Shown: positions 17,986-26,576 of the stretch, piece by piece
Numbering within the stretch: the first letter of the stretch is position 1
How the letters are laid out: every line of letters starts with the position of its first letter
NCBI RefSeq assembly: GCF_019670105.1
Contig: NZ_AP023032.1
Location: 3,280,972-3,344,971 of the forward strand
Source: Agarivorans albus
GTDB lineage: Bacteria > Pseudomonadota > Gammaproteobacteria > Enterobacterales > Celerinatantimonadaceae
DNA: 64,000 bases
Direction of reading: 5' to 3'
Made by a program: the position numbers and the translations under genes
Notes under the pieces: generated by a model
Databases searched by the model: none
Told to the model about the DNA's origin: nothing
Seen by the model: the letters and a program-made list of their open reading frames with translations, nothing else

Positions 17986-18178
17986 TTGGCTAGGTGTTAA
18001 CTCCCCTTGTAAAAAAACTACACGCTCAAACTAGCCAAGAGCTTGGCGATAGATTCCGTTTTTTTAGGCTGTATAAAAATCTGTAGCTAGGTGATGCGGC
18101 TAGAAAGCCACACACGGCAACAGTGGCCAATGTGTTTTAAAGGTGACAGCAATACCCTGTCGTTAGGGTTTATTTTTT
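17986..18178 (+). promoter_or_regulatory. Structured leader with competing hairpins before GH48-1
   Basis: Two sets of mutually exclusive pairings are visible. First, TTGGCTAG (17986) can pair with CTAGCCAA (18031), while GCCAA (18034) can pair with TTGGC (18043), with a T7 run a little later at 18059. Second, GACAG (18144) can pair with CTGTC (18157), while ACCCT (18154) can pair with AGGGT (18165), directly followed by TTATTTTTTG and then the GGAG of the gene. Overlapping pairings before a U run are the layout of attenuators and riboswitch expression platforms. No known aptamer class matches. Short stems make this a hypothesis. Confidence 0.4.
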
Positions 18179-18193
18179 GAAATGGAGTTTACA

Positions 18194-21100
18194 ATGCAAT
18201 TTGCTAAACGTTTAGGTTCGAACCATTTACGCGGTTCAAATCAAGCTACTGGGTTAATACGACGCTCTAAACTTACCGCCGCAATTGTTAGTGCCCTTGT
18301 TGGGGTTAGCTTTTCTGGTATCGCTAATGCGTCGGTATATGAAGATCGTTTTGCTGAAATTCGCGGTGAAATTTACGCACCAGAAAATGGTTATTTAAGT
18401 GCCGACGGTGGCCCTTACCACTCTATCGAAACTTTTATTATTGAAGCGCCAGATCACGGGCATGAATCAACCTCTGAAGCGTATTCTTACATTCTTTGGT
18501 TAGAAGCTGTTCACGGTAAACTAACCGGTGATTGGCAACCGCTTATCGACGCCTGGGCTCTTATTGAAGACCACATTATTCCTACTTCGGAAATGCAGCC
18601 TACGGCCGATAAATACGCTAACGCTAAAGCGACTTATGTACCAGAAGGCCCGTTACCTTCTAGCTATCCCCTACCACTAACTAACGGCGCAGCTGTAGGT
18701 GAAGATCCAATCAGTGCCGACCTAGCTTCAACTTACGGTACCTGGGACGTTTACGGTATGCACTGGTTGTTAGACATGGACAATGTCTACCAGTACGGTA
18801 ATTTGGGAGACGGAACGTCTACGCCTTCATACATCAACACCTTCCAGCGTGGCGAACAAGAGTCGGTATGGGAAACGGTGCCACACCCATCTTGGGAAGA
18901 TTTTAGTTGGGGCGGCGAGTACGGCTTTTTAGACTTGTTTGTTAAAGAGTCTCAAGCGCCTGCTAAGCAATGGCGTTACACCAATGCGCCAGATGCCGAT
19001 GCTCGTGCAGTTCAAGTTATGTACTGGGCATTGCAGTGGATGAAAGAACGAGGACAAGATCCAGAAGTTGTAGCACCTGGTCTAATGGCTAAAGCAGCCA
19101 AAATGGGTGATTACCTGCGTTTGGCCATGTTTGACAAATACTTCAAGAAGATTGGTTCGCAAGATGCGCAAGGAAGCGCTGGCCAAGGTTACGACTCTGC
19201 TCACTACCTAATGTCTTGGTACTATTCTTGGGGCGGTCCCATTGACCCTTCAGCAAACTGGGCTTGGCGTATTGGTTCTAGCCACGTTCACTTTGCCTAC
19301 CAAAACCCAATGGCGGCTTATGCACTCTCGCAAATTGCCGAGCTACAACCTAAAGCACCAAACTCAGTTCGCGATTGGGATATTGGCCTAGAGCGTTCTT
19401 TAGAATTTTTCCAATGGACACAGTCAGCTGAGGGCGCATTCTCTGGTGGTGCCACCAACAGTTGGAACGGAAAATACGATACCTACCCAGCAGACCGCGC
19501 TAACAATACCTTCTATGGTTTAGCCTACGACGAAAACCCAGTTTATGAAGATCCAGGTTCTGGCACTTGGTTCGGTTGGCAAACTTGGGGGGTTGAGCGG
19601 GTAGCTGAATACTACTTCATTACTGGCGAAGCACGCGCTAAAGCGATCCTAGATAAGTGGATTAGCTGGGTGCTAAACGCTACACCAGAAAAAGGCCTAC
19701 CAGTTCTCGATTTTAGTGACAACGACGTAAAACTCGCTGCAACTTTAGCCTTTACGGGTGTTCCAGAGAAATGGGATCCTGCTAACCCTAAAGCCAATAC
19801 AAACCTTCATGTTGAAGTAATAGACCACGGGCAAGATGTGGGTGTTGCGCACAACTTAGCTAAAACCCTTATGTACTACGCTGCAGCAGAACAGAAACAC
19901 CAAGGTGAAGTTCATCAAGGTGCTAAAGATGCTGCACAAATGATTTTGGATCGTTTTTGGGCTAACCATCGCACAGATAAAGGTGTCTCGGCCCCTGAAA
20001 CACGCAGCGACTATGCAGAACGCATCAACGAGCCAGTATTCTTCCCAGCAGGATGGAGCGGTAAAAATGCGGTTGGCGCAGACTTAAATGCCGACACCAC
20101 ATTCTCTAGCATGCGTCCTTTCTACAACGAATCAGATCCAGGATATCAAGAGCTGCAAAATGCTTTAGCTGAAGGTCGCGATCCAACATACACTTACCAC
20201 CGTTACTGGGCCCAAGTAGATGTTGCAACTGCAAACGCCTTGTATGCTGAATTGTTCCCTGAGGCTGATTGTGCAGACGGATGCGCCCCAAGCGCTAAAG
20301 ACATTGCAGTTAAAACTTCGGTAAACACTGCAACTAGCATTACCCTAGAAGGCAGTGACAGCAATGGCACGGTAGAGTCTTACAACTACAGCCAAGCGAG
20401 CAACGGCACAGTAAGTGGCACAGGTAAACAAGTTACTTATACTCCGCAAAATGGCTTTGTAGGTGTTGATAGCTTTACTTACACAGTTACCGACAACGAG
20501 CAACTAAGCTCTGCCCCAGCTACGGTAACTATCACTGTTGAAGATCTAAACAGTAACTTGCCACCAGAAGCGTGTTTTACTGCTACACCAACTAGTGCAA
20601 TGGTAGGCGATATCATTAGCTTTGACGCAAGCTGTGCAACAGACACTGATGGCGACACCTTAAGCTACAGCTGGGCCTTTGGCGACAACAGCAACGGCAG
20701 CGGTGCAAGCATTAAGCACAGTTATGCAGCCGCTGGCAGCTACGACGCAGTGTTAACAGTAAATGATGGCAAAGGTGGCGTAGATACTTCAAACGTAACT
20801 ATCACCATTGAAGAGCCTGCTGGCAACCTGCCTCCGGAAGCTTGTTTTACCGCTACCCCAACCAGCGCTAATGTTGGCGACGCGATTAGCTTTAACGCTA
20901 ACTGCTCAAACGATGCAGACGGAGATAACTTAAGCTATAGCTGGGCCTTTGGCGACAACAGCAATGGCAGCGGAGCTTCAACTCAACATAGCTACTCACA
21001 AGCGGGTAGCTACAATGCAGTACTAACAGTAGACGATGGTAAAGGTGGTGTAGATACCTCTAGCACTACTATCACTATTAGCGAAGCGCCGGTTTCTAGC

Positions 21101-21406
21101 GCTAGCTGTAAGTACGAAGTGCAAAACCACTGGAACGCTGGCTTTGTTGCAACCATAACCATTACTAACAACGGTAACGAAGTGATTGATGGTTGGGATG
21201 TTAACTGGAACTACGCCGACGGTTCGGTAATGAGCAACGGTTGGAACGCTAACTTTAGTGGTAGCAATCCATACTCTGCTAGCTCATTAAGCTGGAACTC
21301 ACGCATCCAGCCAGGCCAATCAGTAAGTTTTGGTCTGCAAGGTAATAAAGCGGTATTTAACGGCCCTGCTCCTGTGGCAACCGTAACTGGCGCTGTGTGT
21401 AACTAA
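18194..21406 (+). CDS. Secreted GH48 cellulase 1 (GH48, Ig-like, 2x PKD, CBM2)
   Basis: A 1070-residue secreted enzyme. Residues 1-46 form an extended signal peptide ending at FSGIANA. Residues 47 to about 692 are a GH48 catalytic domain, the family of processive reducing-end cellobiohydrolases; the block APDHGHESTSEAYSYILWLE holds the likely general acid Glu91, aligned with Glu55 of Cel48F. An Ig/cadherin-like module (about 700-785, YTPQNGFVGVDSFTYTVTD), two PKD domains (about 789-878 and 879-968, each with SYSWAFGD) and a C-terminal CBM2 (971-1070) follow. The start at 18194 is chosen because GGAG lies six bases upstream; an ATG at 18182 is in frame. It is paralogous to the next gene. Confidence 0.95.
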   Translation: MQFAKRLGSNHLRGSNQATGLIRRSKLTAAIVSALVGVSFSGIANASVYEDRFAEIRGEIYAPENGYLSADGGPYHSIETFIIEAPDHGHESTSEAYSYILWLEAVHGKLTGDWQPLIDAWALIEDHIIPTSEMQPTADKYANAKATYVPEGPLPSSYPLPLTNGAAVGEDPISADLASTYGTWDVYGMHWLLDMDNVYQYGNLGDGTSTPSYINTFQRGEQESVWETVPHPSWEDFSWGGEYGFLDLFVKESQAPAKQWRYTNAPDADARAVQVMYWALQWMKERGQDPEVVAPGLMAKAAKMGDYLRLAMFDKYFKKIGSQDAQGSAGQGYDSAHYLMSWYYSWGGPIDPSANWAWRIGSSHVHFAYQNPMAAYALSQIAELQPKAPNSVRDWDIGLERSLEFFQWTQSAEGAFSGGATNSWNGKYDTYPADRANNTFYGLAYDENPVYEDPGSGTWFGWQTWGVERVAEYYFITGEARAKAILDKWISWVLNATPEKGLPVLDFSDNDVKLAATLAFTGVPEKWDPANPKANTNLHVEVIDHGQDVGVAHNLAKTLMYYAAAEQKHQGEVHQGAKDAAQMILDRFWANHRTDKGVSAPETRSDYAERINEPVFFPAGWSGKNAVGADLNADTTFSSMRPFYNESDPGYQELQNALAEGRDPTYTYHRYWAQVDVATANALYAELFPEADCADGCAPSAKDIAVKTSVNTATSITLEGSDSNGTVESYNYSQASNGTVSGTGKQVTYTPQNGFVGVDSFTYTVTDNEQLSSAPATVTITVEDLNSNLPPEACFTATPTSAMVGDIISFDASCATDTDGDTLSYSWAFGDNSNGSGASIKHSYAAAGSYDAVLTVNDGKGGVDTSNVTITIEEPAGNLPPEACFTATPTSANVGDAISFNANCSNDADGDNLSYSWAFGDNSNGSGASTQHSYSQAGSYNAVLTVDDGKGGVDTSSTTITISEAPVSSASCKYEVQNHWNAGFVATITITNNGNEVIDGWDVNWNYADGSVMSNGWNANFSGSNPYSASSLSWNSRIQPGQSVSFGLQGNKAVFNGPAPVATVTGAVCN

Positions 21407-21437
21407 GATCCAATGTTCGTTTCATAATCCGTAAGTA

Positions 21438-21461
21438 AAGGAGGCCTAGGCCTCCTTTTTT
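21438..21461 (+). terminator. Terminator after GH48-1
   Basis: A perfect stem (AAAGGAGGCC / GGCCTCCTTT, two-base TA centre) followed by a T run, 30 bases after the stop. The two GH48 genes are therefore likely to be separate transcription units. Confidence 0.88.
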
Positions 21462-21937
21462 CATGTTTAAAACTAACAGCATGAGCATTTCCTCCAAACT
21501 AGAACCCATTTCGCAATCAACCCACCTCGCTAAGCAACAGGCGATAAATCCAGATCTCATTTTGAGCCGCTCACCTTCTGAAACATCGGCCTAATATTTC
21601 TTAACACTCACTAAGTTTGTGCTGCTCTCACACATTCGATCATTATTATCAAATCACATAATAAAAATCAAAAAGCTGACTTATACCTTTATTCGCATGA
21701 GGGAATTATGTGATTAGTCAATACTGTAAGGGCAAGATTGCCGCAAAGACATTGCCAAAGAGCAAACGCTAGCAATTCTTACAAATAAATTGAATGAACA
21801 TACATGCAAAGCAAAAGGTAAATAGCTAGCGAACGGAAAATTAGCTTACAGCACCAAGCTATGCGGTAACGAATCGTCGGCTATTGATGATACTCGCTCA
21901 TCATAATGATGAGTTTTCATACGAAACGGAGATTCAC
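21462..21937 (+). promoter_or_regulatory. Promoter and leader region of the second GH48 gene
   Basis: About 475 bases with no gene, between a terminator and the start of GH48-2. Near its end is a terminator-like palindrome (21897-21913). The TGTCTCAAATT motif of the first gene was not seen here, so the two genes may be regulated differently. Confidence 0.5.
21897..21917 (+). terminator. Terminator-like palindrome just before GH48-2
   Basis: CTCATCAT and ATGATGAG form a perfect palindrome around one base, followed by TTTT and then the GGAG of the gene. A long frame (start at 21884) runs through it, but the ATG at 21938 has the ribosome-binding site. This puts the hairpin in the untranslated leader, as in the first GH48 gene. 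Confidence 0.5.
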
Positions 21938-24871
21938 ATGTTTTTATCTAAAACATCCTGGATAAAGCCACAACAAACCACCGGCTTCTCAGGAAAAATC
22001 AAACACCACTCATTACGTTTATCTGTTATTGCCGCCCTTGCCAGTGCTGGTTTGAGTAGCATGGCTAATGCTGGTGTATATCAAGACCGCTTTACTGAGC
22101 TACGTAATGAAATTTATAACCCTGCTAATGGTTATCTAAGTGCTGATGGAGGTCCTTACCACTCGGTAGAAACCTTTATTATTGAGGCCCCCGATCACGG
22201 CCACGAATCAACCTCGGAAGCTTATTCCTATATTCTTTGGTTAGAAGCAGTGCACGGTAAAATCACCGGTGATTGGCAACCCTTAATTGAAGCTTGGAGA
22301 ATAATTGAAGAGCAGATTATTCCTACTTCAGAAATGCAGCCCACCGCAGCGAACTATGCCTCGGGTAAGGCAACTTATGTTCCAGAAGGACCTCTCCCCT
22401 CTAGCTATCCTCTAGCGCTAGACTCTGGTGCAGCAGTGGGTGAAGACCCAATTAGCGCAGGGCTAGCTGCAACTTATGGCACCTGGGATGTGTACGGCAT
22501 GCACTGGTTGCTAGACATGGATAATACCTACAAATACGGCAACCTTGGCGATGGTGTTTCTACTCCTTCTTACATCAATACCTTCCAACGAGGGGAACAA
22601 GAATCGGTGTGGGAAACTGTGCCTCACCCATCATGGGAAGAATTTAAATGGGGTGGAGAATATGGCTTTTTAGACCTATTTGTCTCTGAGCCGCAAGCCC
22701 CAGCCGCACAATGGCGCTACACCAATGCGCCGGACGCAGACGCGCGTGTAGTACAAGTGATGTATTGGGCCTTACAGTGGATGAAGGATCAAGGCGTAGA
22801 CCCAGAAGTGGTTGCTCCGGGTTTAATGGCTAAAACCTCCAAAATGGGTGACTACTTGCGTTTGGCCATGTTTGACAAATACTTCAAAAAAATTGGCTCG
22901 CAAGATGAACAAGGTAGCGCAGGTGTAGGCTACGAGTCTGCGCACTATTTAATGTCTTGGTATTACTCTTGGGGCGGCCCAATTGATACCACTCAAAACT
23001 GGGGCTGGCGCATAGGCTCAAGCCATATTCACTACGCATATCAAAACCCAATGGCAGCGTATGCGCTATCGCAAATCCCTGAGCTAAAACCACAGGCGCC
23101 TAACTCAGTAGAAGACTGGACCGTTGGTTTGGAGCGTTCTTTAGAATTTTTCCAATGGACCCAATCTGCGGAAGGTGCATTCTCTGGAGGAGCCACCAAT
23201 AGTTGGAACGGCACTTACTCCACCTACCCAGTAGAGCGCCAAAATGCCACTTTCTATGGCATGGTTTACGATGAAAACCCCGTTTATGAAGATCCCGGTT
23301 CGGGCACATGGTTTGGTTGGCAAGCTTGGGGCACCGAGCGCGTAGCCGAGTATTACTACATAACTGGCGAAGCGCGCTCTAAAGCGATAATGGATAAATG
23401 GATAGGCTGGATTTTAGACAGCAATCCGGCCACTGGTTTAGCTGTGCTAGATTTTAGTAATGACGATGTAAAACTCGCTGCAGGCCTAGAGTTTAGTGGC
23501 TTACCAGAGAAATGGGACCCCGCTAACCCGGTAGCTAACAACAACTTACACGTTACCGTTACTTCGCAAAACCAAGATGTTGGTGTAGCACACAGTTTGG
23601 CTAAAGCCTTAATGTACTACGCCGCTGCTGAAGAGAAACACCAAGGCCAAGTACACCAAGGAGCGAAAGACGCCGCGCAAATGATCTTAGATCGTTTCTG
23701 GGCTAACCATCGCACCGATAAAGGTGTAGCAGCTCCCGAAAGTCGTGGCGATTACCGAGAAAGAATTAACGATTCGGTATACTTTCCTCCCGGTTGGAGT
23801 GGTGTAAACGGTGTAGGAGCAGAGCTAAATGCAGATACTACCTTTACTAGCATGCGTCCTTTCTACAACGAGTCAGATCCTGGCTATGTAGAACTGCAAA
23901 CAGCCATCAGCGAAGACCGCGATCCAAGCTATACTTACCACCGTTACTGGGCTCAAGTAGATGTTGCTACCGCCAACGCGCTATACGAAGATTTGTTCCC
24001 CATCATCTGTGATGCCAACTGCCCACCAACAGCCAAAGACCTAGAAGTTAGCGGCAATTTGGATACTCCACTTAGCATTACCCTTGAGGGTAGCGACAGT
24101 AACGGCAGCATTGTTAGTTATGCCTATACTCAGGCAGCTAATGGCTCTGTTACTGGAAACGGTCCACAAGTGACCTATACGCCAAATGCTGGATACATCG
24201 GCGTAGATAGCTTCTCCTATACCGTTACCGACGATGAACAACTTACTTCAGAGCCAGCAACGGTAACCATTACGGTAGAAGATCCCAATAGCAATCTTCC
24301 TCCAGAAGCCTGTTTTTCTGCTTCACCAAGCAGTGCATATGTTGGTGACCCAGTTGCCTTTGACGCAGGTTGCTCAAGCGATGCAGACGGCGATACGCTT
24401 AGTTATGCTTGGGCCTTTGGTGATACCGCAACGGCCACCGGCGAAACCACTAGCCATAGCTATACAACTGCAGGTACTTATACTGCCGAGCTAAGTGTTG
24501 ATGATGGTAAAGGCGGAGTAGATACTAGCAGTAAAGTCATTACCGTAACCGAAGCTCCAGTAGTCGCTAACTGCAGTTACACTGTTGATAACGAGTGGAA
24601 CTCTGGCTTTGTAGCTAGTATTACCATTAGCAACAATACTAACGCAGTCATTAACACTTGGGATGTAAGCTGGAGTTATAACGATGGTTCAAGTATGACC
24701 AGCGCTTGGAATGCCACTGTTAGTGGTACTAACCCTTACAGTGCAAGCTCACTGGCTTGGAATGGTCAAATTCAACCTGGCCAATCGGTAAGTTTTGGCC
24801 TGCAAGGTAGCAAAGGAGCGGCGAACCAACCAGCGCCAATCCCGGTAGTAAGCGGCGCAGTATGTAACTAG
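21938..24871 (+). CDS. Secreted GH48 cellulase 2 (GH48, Ig-like, PKD, CBM2)
   Basis: A 977-residue paralogue of the preceding enzyme: signal peptide (1-45, ending SSMANA), GH48 catalytic domain (46 to about 690, likely general acid Glu90 in GHESTSEA), Ig/cadherin-like module (about 700-785), a single PKD domain (from about 787) and a CBM2 (878-977). The catalytic domains of the two proteins are very similar residue for residue, with long identical blocks such as VYGMHWLLDMDN and SAEGAFSGGATNSWNG, so the pair arose by duplication. It lacks one PKD present in the first. The start at 21938 has GGAG seven bases upstream; in-frame ATGs further upstream lie within a leader hairpin region. Confidence 0.95.
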   Translation: MFLSKTSWIKPQQTTGFSGKIKHHSLRLSVIAALASAGLSSMANAGVYQDRFTELRNEIYNPANGYLSADGGPYHSVETFIIEAPDHGHESTSEAYSYILWLEAVHGKITGDWQPLIEAWRIIEEQIIPTSEMQPTAANYASGKATYVPEGPLPSSYPLALDSGAAVGEDPISAGLAATYGTWDVYGMHWLLDMDNTYKYGNLGDGVSTPSYINTFQRGEQESVWETVPHPSWEEFKWGGEYGFLDLFVSEPQAPAAQWRYTNAPDADARVVQVMYWALQWMKDQGVDPEVVAPGLMAKTSKMGDYLRLAMFDKYFKKIGSQDEQGSAGVGYESAHYLMSWYYSWGGPIDTTQNWGWRIGSSHIHYAYQNPMAAYALSQIPELKPQAPNSVEDWTVGLERSLEFFQWTQSAEGAFSGGATNSWNGTYSTYPVERQNATFYGMVYDENPVYEDPGSGTWFGWQAWGTERVAEYYYITGEARSKAIMDKWIGWILDSNPATGLAVLDFSNDDVKLAAGLEFSGLPEKWDPANPVANNNLHVTVTSQNQDVGVAHSLAKALMYYAAAEEKHQGQVHQGAKDAAQMILDRFWANHRTDKGVAAPESRGDYRERINDSVYFPPGWSGVNGVGAELNADTTFTSMRPFYNESDPGYVELQTAISEDRDPSYTYHRYWAQVDVATANALYEDLFPIICDANCPPTAKDLEVSGNLDTPLSITLEGSDSNGSIVSYAYTQAANGSVTGNGPQVTYTPNAGYIGVDSFSYTVTDDEQLTSEPATVTITVEDPNSNLPPEACFSASPSSAYVGDPVAFDAGCSSDADGDTLSYAWAFGDTATATGETTSHSYTTAGTYTAELSVDDGKGGVDTSSKVITVTEAPVVANCSYTVDNEWNSGFVASITISNNTNAVINTWDVSWSYNDGSSMTSAWNATVSGTNPYSASSLAWNGQIQPGQSVSFGLQGSKGAANQPAPIPVVSGAVCN

Positions 24872-24898
24872 CAGCTACAGCTAGCTTGTTGCAAGATC

Positions 24899-24926
24899 TA
24901 AAAAGGAGGCGCCGGCCTCCTTTTCT
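24899..24926. terminator. Terminator after GH48-2
   Basis: A stem of AAAAGGAGGC / GCCTCCTTTT with a GCCG loop and a T-rich end. It resembles the terminator of GH48-1 in sequence (AGGAGGC / GCCTCCT), suggesting that it was copied with the gene. It may also serve the convergent gene ending at 24950. Confidence 0.85.
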
Positions 24927-24949
24927 AATACCTAAAAACTCATTTTAAC

Positions 24950-25279
24950 TTAGTAATGAGTTAACGCATAAGCCAAAGAACGACCGCTACGGCAATCTTC
25001 TGGTGCAGTACCGTAACCAACCAATACAGGCGCATTAGTGGTTTTAGCCGACAATAGCATAGTAAAGAATCGCTCAGTCATAGCATCGTCCATCAGCGAA
25101 TCCAGAATAAAATAATCTTGGTCACAAGGCGTGCTTGGATGGTCATTCAGCTTAAAATAGATGGTTTGATTATTGTAGATTTTTACCCATTGCACTGTTG
25201 ACGTTACATTAGCGGTGTAGGCCGCACTCGAAGAAAATGAAATAGTTAAAAGAGCAATAAAAGCGAAAATAGTTTTCAT
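24950..25279 (-). CDS. Small secreted protein, unknown
   Basis: A 109-residue protein with a clean signal peptide (MKTIFAFIALLTISFSSSAA) and a compact mature part of about 90 residues with two cysteines that could form a disulfide (TPCDQDY and EDCRSG). I do not recognise the family. The frame extends upstream to 25309, but the ATG at 25279 follows AGGAAA at good spacing. It lies convergent to GH48-2 and is preceded by two abutting palindromes that may be its operator. Confidence 0.7.
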   Translation of the reverse strand: MKTIFAFIALLTISFSSSAAYTANVTSTVQWVKIYNNQTIYFKLNDHPSTPCDQDYFILDSLMDDAMTERFFTMLLSAKTTNAPVLVGYGTAPEDCRSGRSLAYALTHY

Positions 25280-25291
25280 ATGATTTCCTAG

Positions 25292-25329
25292 TTCAATCCA
25301 TTGAATCATTTGTCGTTAACAACAAATGA
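25292..25329. promoter_or_regulatory. Two abutting palindromes upstream of the small secreted protein
   Basis: TTCAATCCATTGAA (25292-25305) is a perfect 6-bp-arm palindrome. It directly adjoins a 24-base palindrome (25306-25329) with perfect arms TCATTTGT / ACAAATGA around a GTTAAC core. Both lie 13-50 bases before the start codon, where an operator or leader hairpin would be. Confidence 0.5.
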
Positions 25330-25462
25330 ATTATTTAGAGAGGTATTAAAAACATCTCTACTCCACGTTGAAGCTAGAAAAAATTAACTTTATATCAAAC
25401 ACTTATCAAGCACGAATTTCGCAAATTGACTAACTATTCTTAGTCTTAACCTACTAATACAA

Positions 25463-26407
25463 TTAAAATCCAATCTTGCTCAAGCTTTCTCGCATCGTTT
25501 CACCTGATTTTTGCAGAGCAGCTAACTCCTCGCTTTCAAGTGGTAGCTCAATCAATTTCTCAACCCCTTTTAAGCCAATGCACGCCGGTAAACTAAGGGC
25601 TACATTGCTAAGTTGATATTCGCCACTTAAACGCACCGATACAGGCAACACTGTTTTGCTGTCATCCAATATCGCTTCGACCAAACGTGCAATCACTACT
25701 CCTATTGCTAAGTTGGTGTAGCCCTTCCCTTCAATAATTTTGTAAGCCGCTTGCTTAACACTCTCGGCTAGCTCTTCTAATCGGCTAGCAGAATAGCTTA
25801 CGCCAAATACCGTTTGTCCTTGAATAGCTAAGCCTCCAATGCTCACCGTCGACCATGCCGCCAACTCCGAATCGCCATGCTCACCCAAAATGTAACCATG
25901 CACCGATTGCGGATCGACTTGATACATTTCGCCCAACAATGTTTTTAAACGCGAAGTATCTAACATAGTGCCGGTACCAATAATCCGATGTTTAGGGCGC
26001 TGGCTCAGCTCCTGCAACATAAACGTTAATACGTCTACCGGATTACTGGCCACCACCACAATGGCGCTAGGTGCATAGCGGTCGAGTTGATCAGCAATAG
26101 ATTTAAATACTTTGGCATTGTTTTCTAATAGCTCTAAGCGGCTCTCGCCCGATTTTTGTCCCACTCCAGCGGTAACAACAATAACTTGGCAACGGGCCAA
26201 GTCCGAGAACTCACCCGCACTAACTTGCATTCTGCCAGTTAAACCCTGCCCATGCATTAAGTCTAAGGCTTCCCCTTCTGCTCTAGCCTTATTCATATCT
26301 ACCAAAACCAGCTCTTCACAAGCTTCACGTAAGTACAGAGCGTAAGCCCCTGCTACACCAACATTGCCTACACCTACAATGCCCACACTGCGCGTTCGAT
26401 GTTCCAT
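25463..26407 (-). CDS. ldh: L-lactate dehydrogenase
   Basis: A 314-residue NAD-dependent lactate/malate dehydrogenase family enzyme. It has the nucleotide loop GVGNVGVAGA, the substrate loop AGVGQKSGESR with Gln84, which marks lactate rather than malate specificity (malate enzymes have Arg), Arg90, SNPVDVLT, and the catalytic GEHGDSE with His177. It interconverts pyruvate and L-lactate. The ATG is preceded by AAGGA. It is divergent from the GST gene. The Gln at position 84 makes LDH much more likely than MDH. Confidence 0.9.
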   Translation of the reverse strand: MEHRTRSVGIVGVGNVGVAGAYALYLREACEELVLVDMNKARAEGEALDLMHGQGLTGRMQVSAGEFSDLARCQVIVVTAGVGQKSGESRLELLENNAKVFKSIADQLDRYAPSAIVVVASNPVDVLTFMLQELSQRPKHRIIGTGTMLDTSRLKTLLGEMYQVDPQSVHGYILGEHGDSELAAWSTVSIGGLAIQGQTVFGVSYSASRLEELAESVKQAAYKIIEGKGYTNLAIGVVIARLVEAILDDSKTVLPVSVRLSGEYQLSNVALSLPACIGLKGVEKLIELPLESEELAALQKSGETMRESLSKIGF

Positions 26408-26576
26408 TAGTCATCCTTAACTTATTTTGGCGACCGCTAGCCGCATAATATGAAATGCATTAATAATGAATTAGTGATAGTGCTAAGTGTTACTTTTAGC
26501 AAGCCTTTAAACCAATCACTTGCGTGATAAAAGGTAACTGGGTAAGGTCGGCCTACGCCATGTTTGAGAGTTAGTT

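Larger units (their letters stand above)
17090..18193. promoter_or_regulatory. Long regulatory region and 5' leader of the first GH48 gene
   Basis: About 1.1 kb without a believable gene. It contains two copies of an 18-base imperfect palindrome beginning TGTCTCAAATT (17447, 17550), a GAGACA half-site (17667), a perfect 9-bp inverted repeat (17583-17608), and nearer the gene several overlapping complementary segments and a terminator-like hairpin. The stretch 17580-17960 is very AT-rich. Such a large control region in front of a secreted cellulase suggests layered regulation. No known riboswitch class was recognised. Confidence 0.55.

Noticed and set aside
18080-18193. A c-di-GMP or cobalamin riboswitch before GH48-1
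   Set aside because: I looked for the GEMM core and the B12 box and their surrounding conserved segments; they are not present. Only the generic competing-hairpin layout is supported.
20558-21103. The two PKD repeats of GH48-1 as an assembly duplication
   Set aside because: The copies differ at many residues and codons, so they are a real tandem domain duplication.
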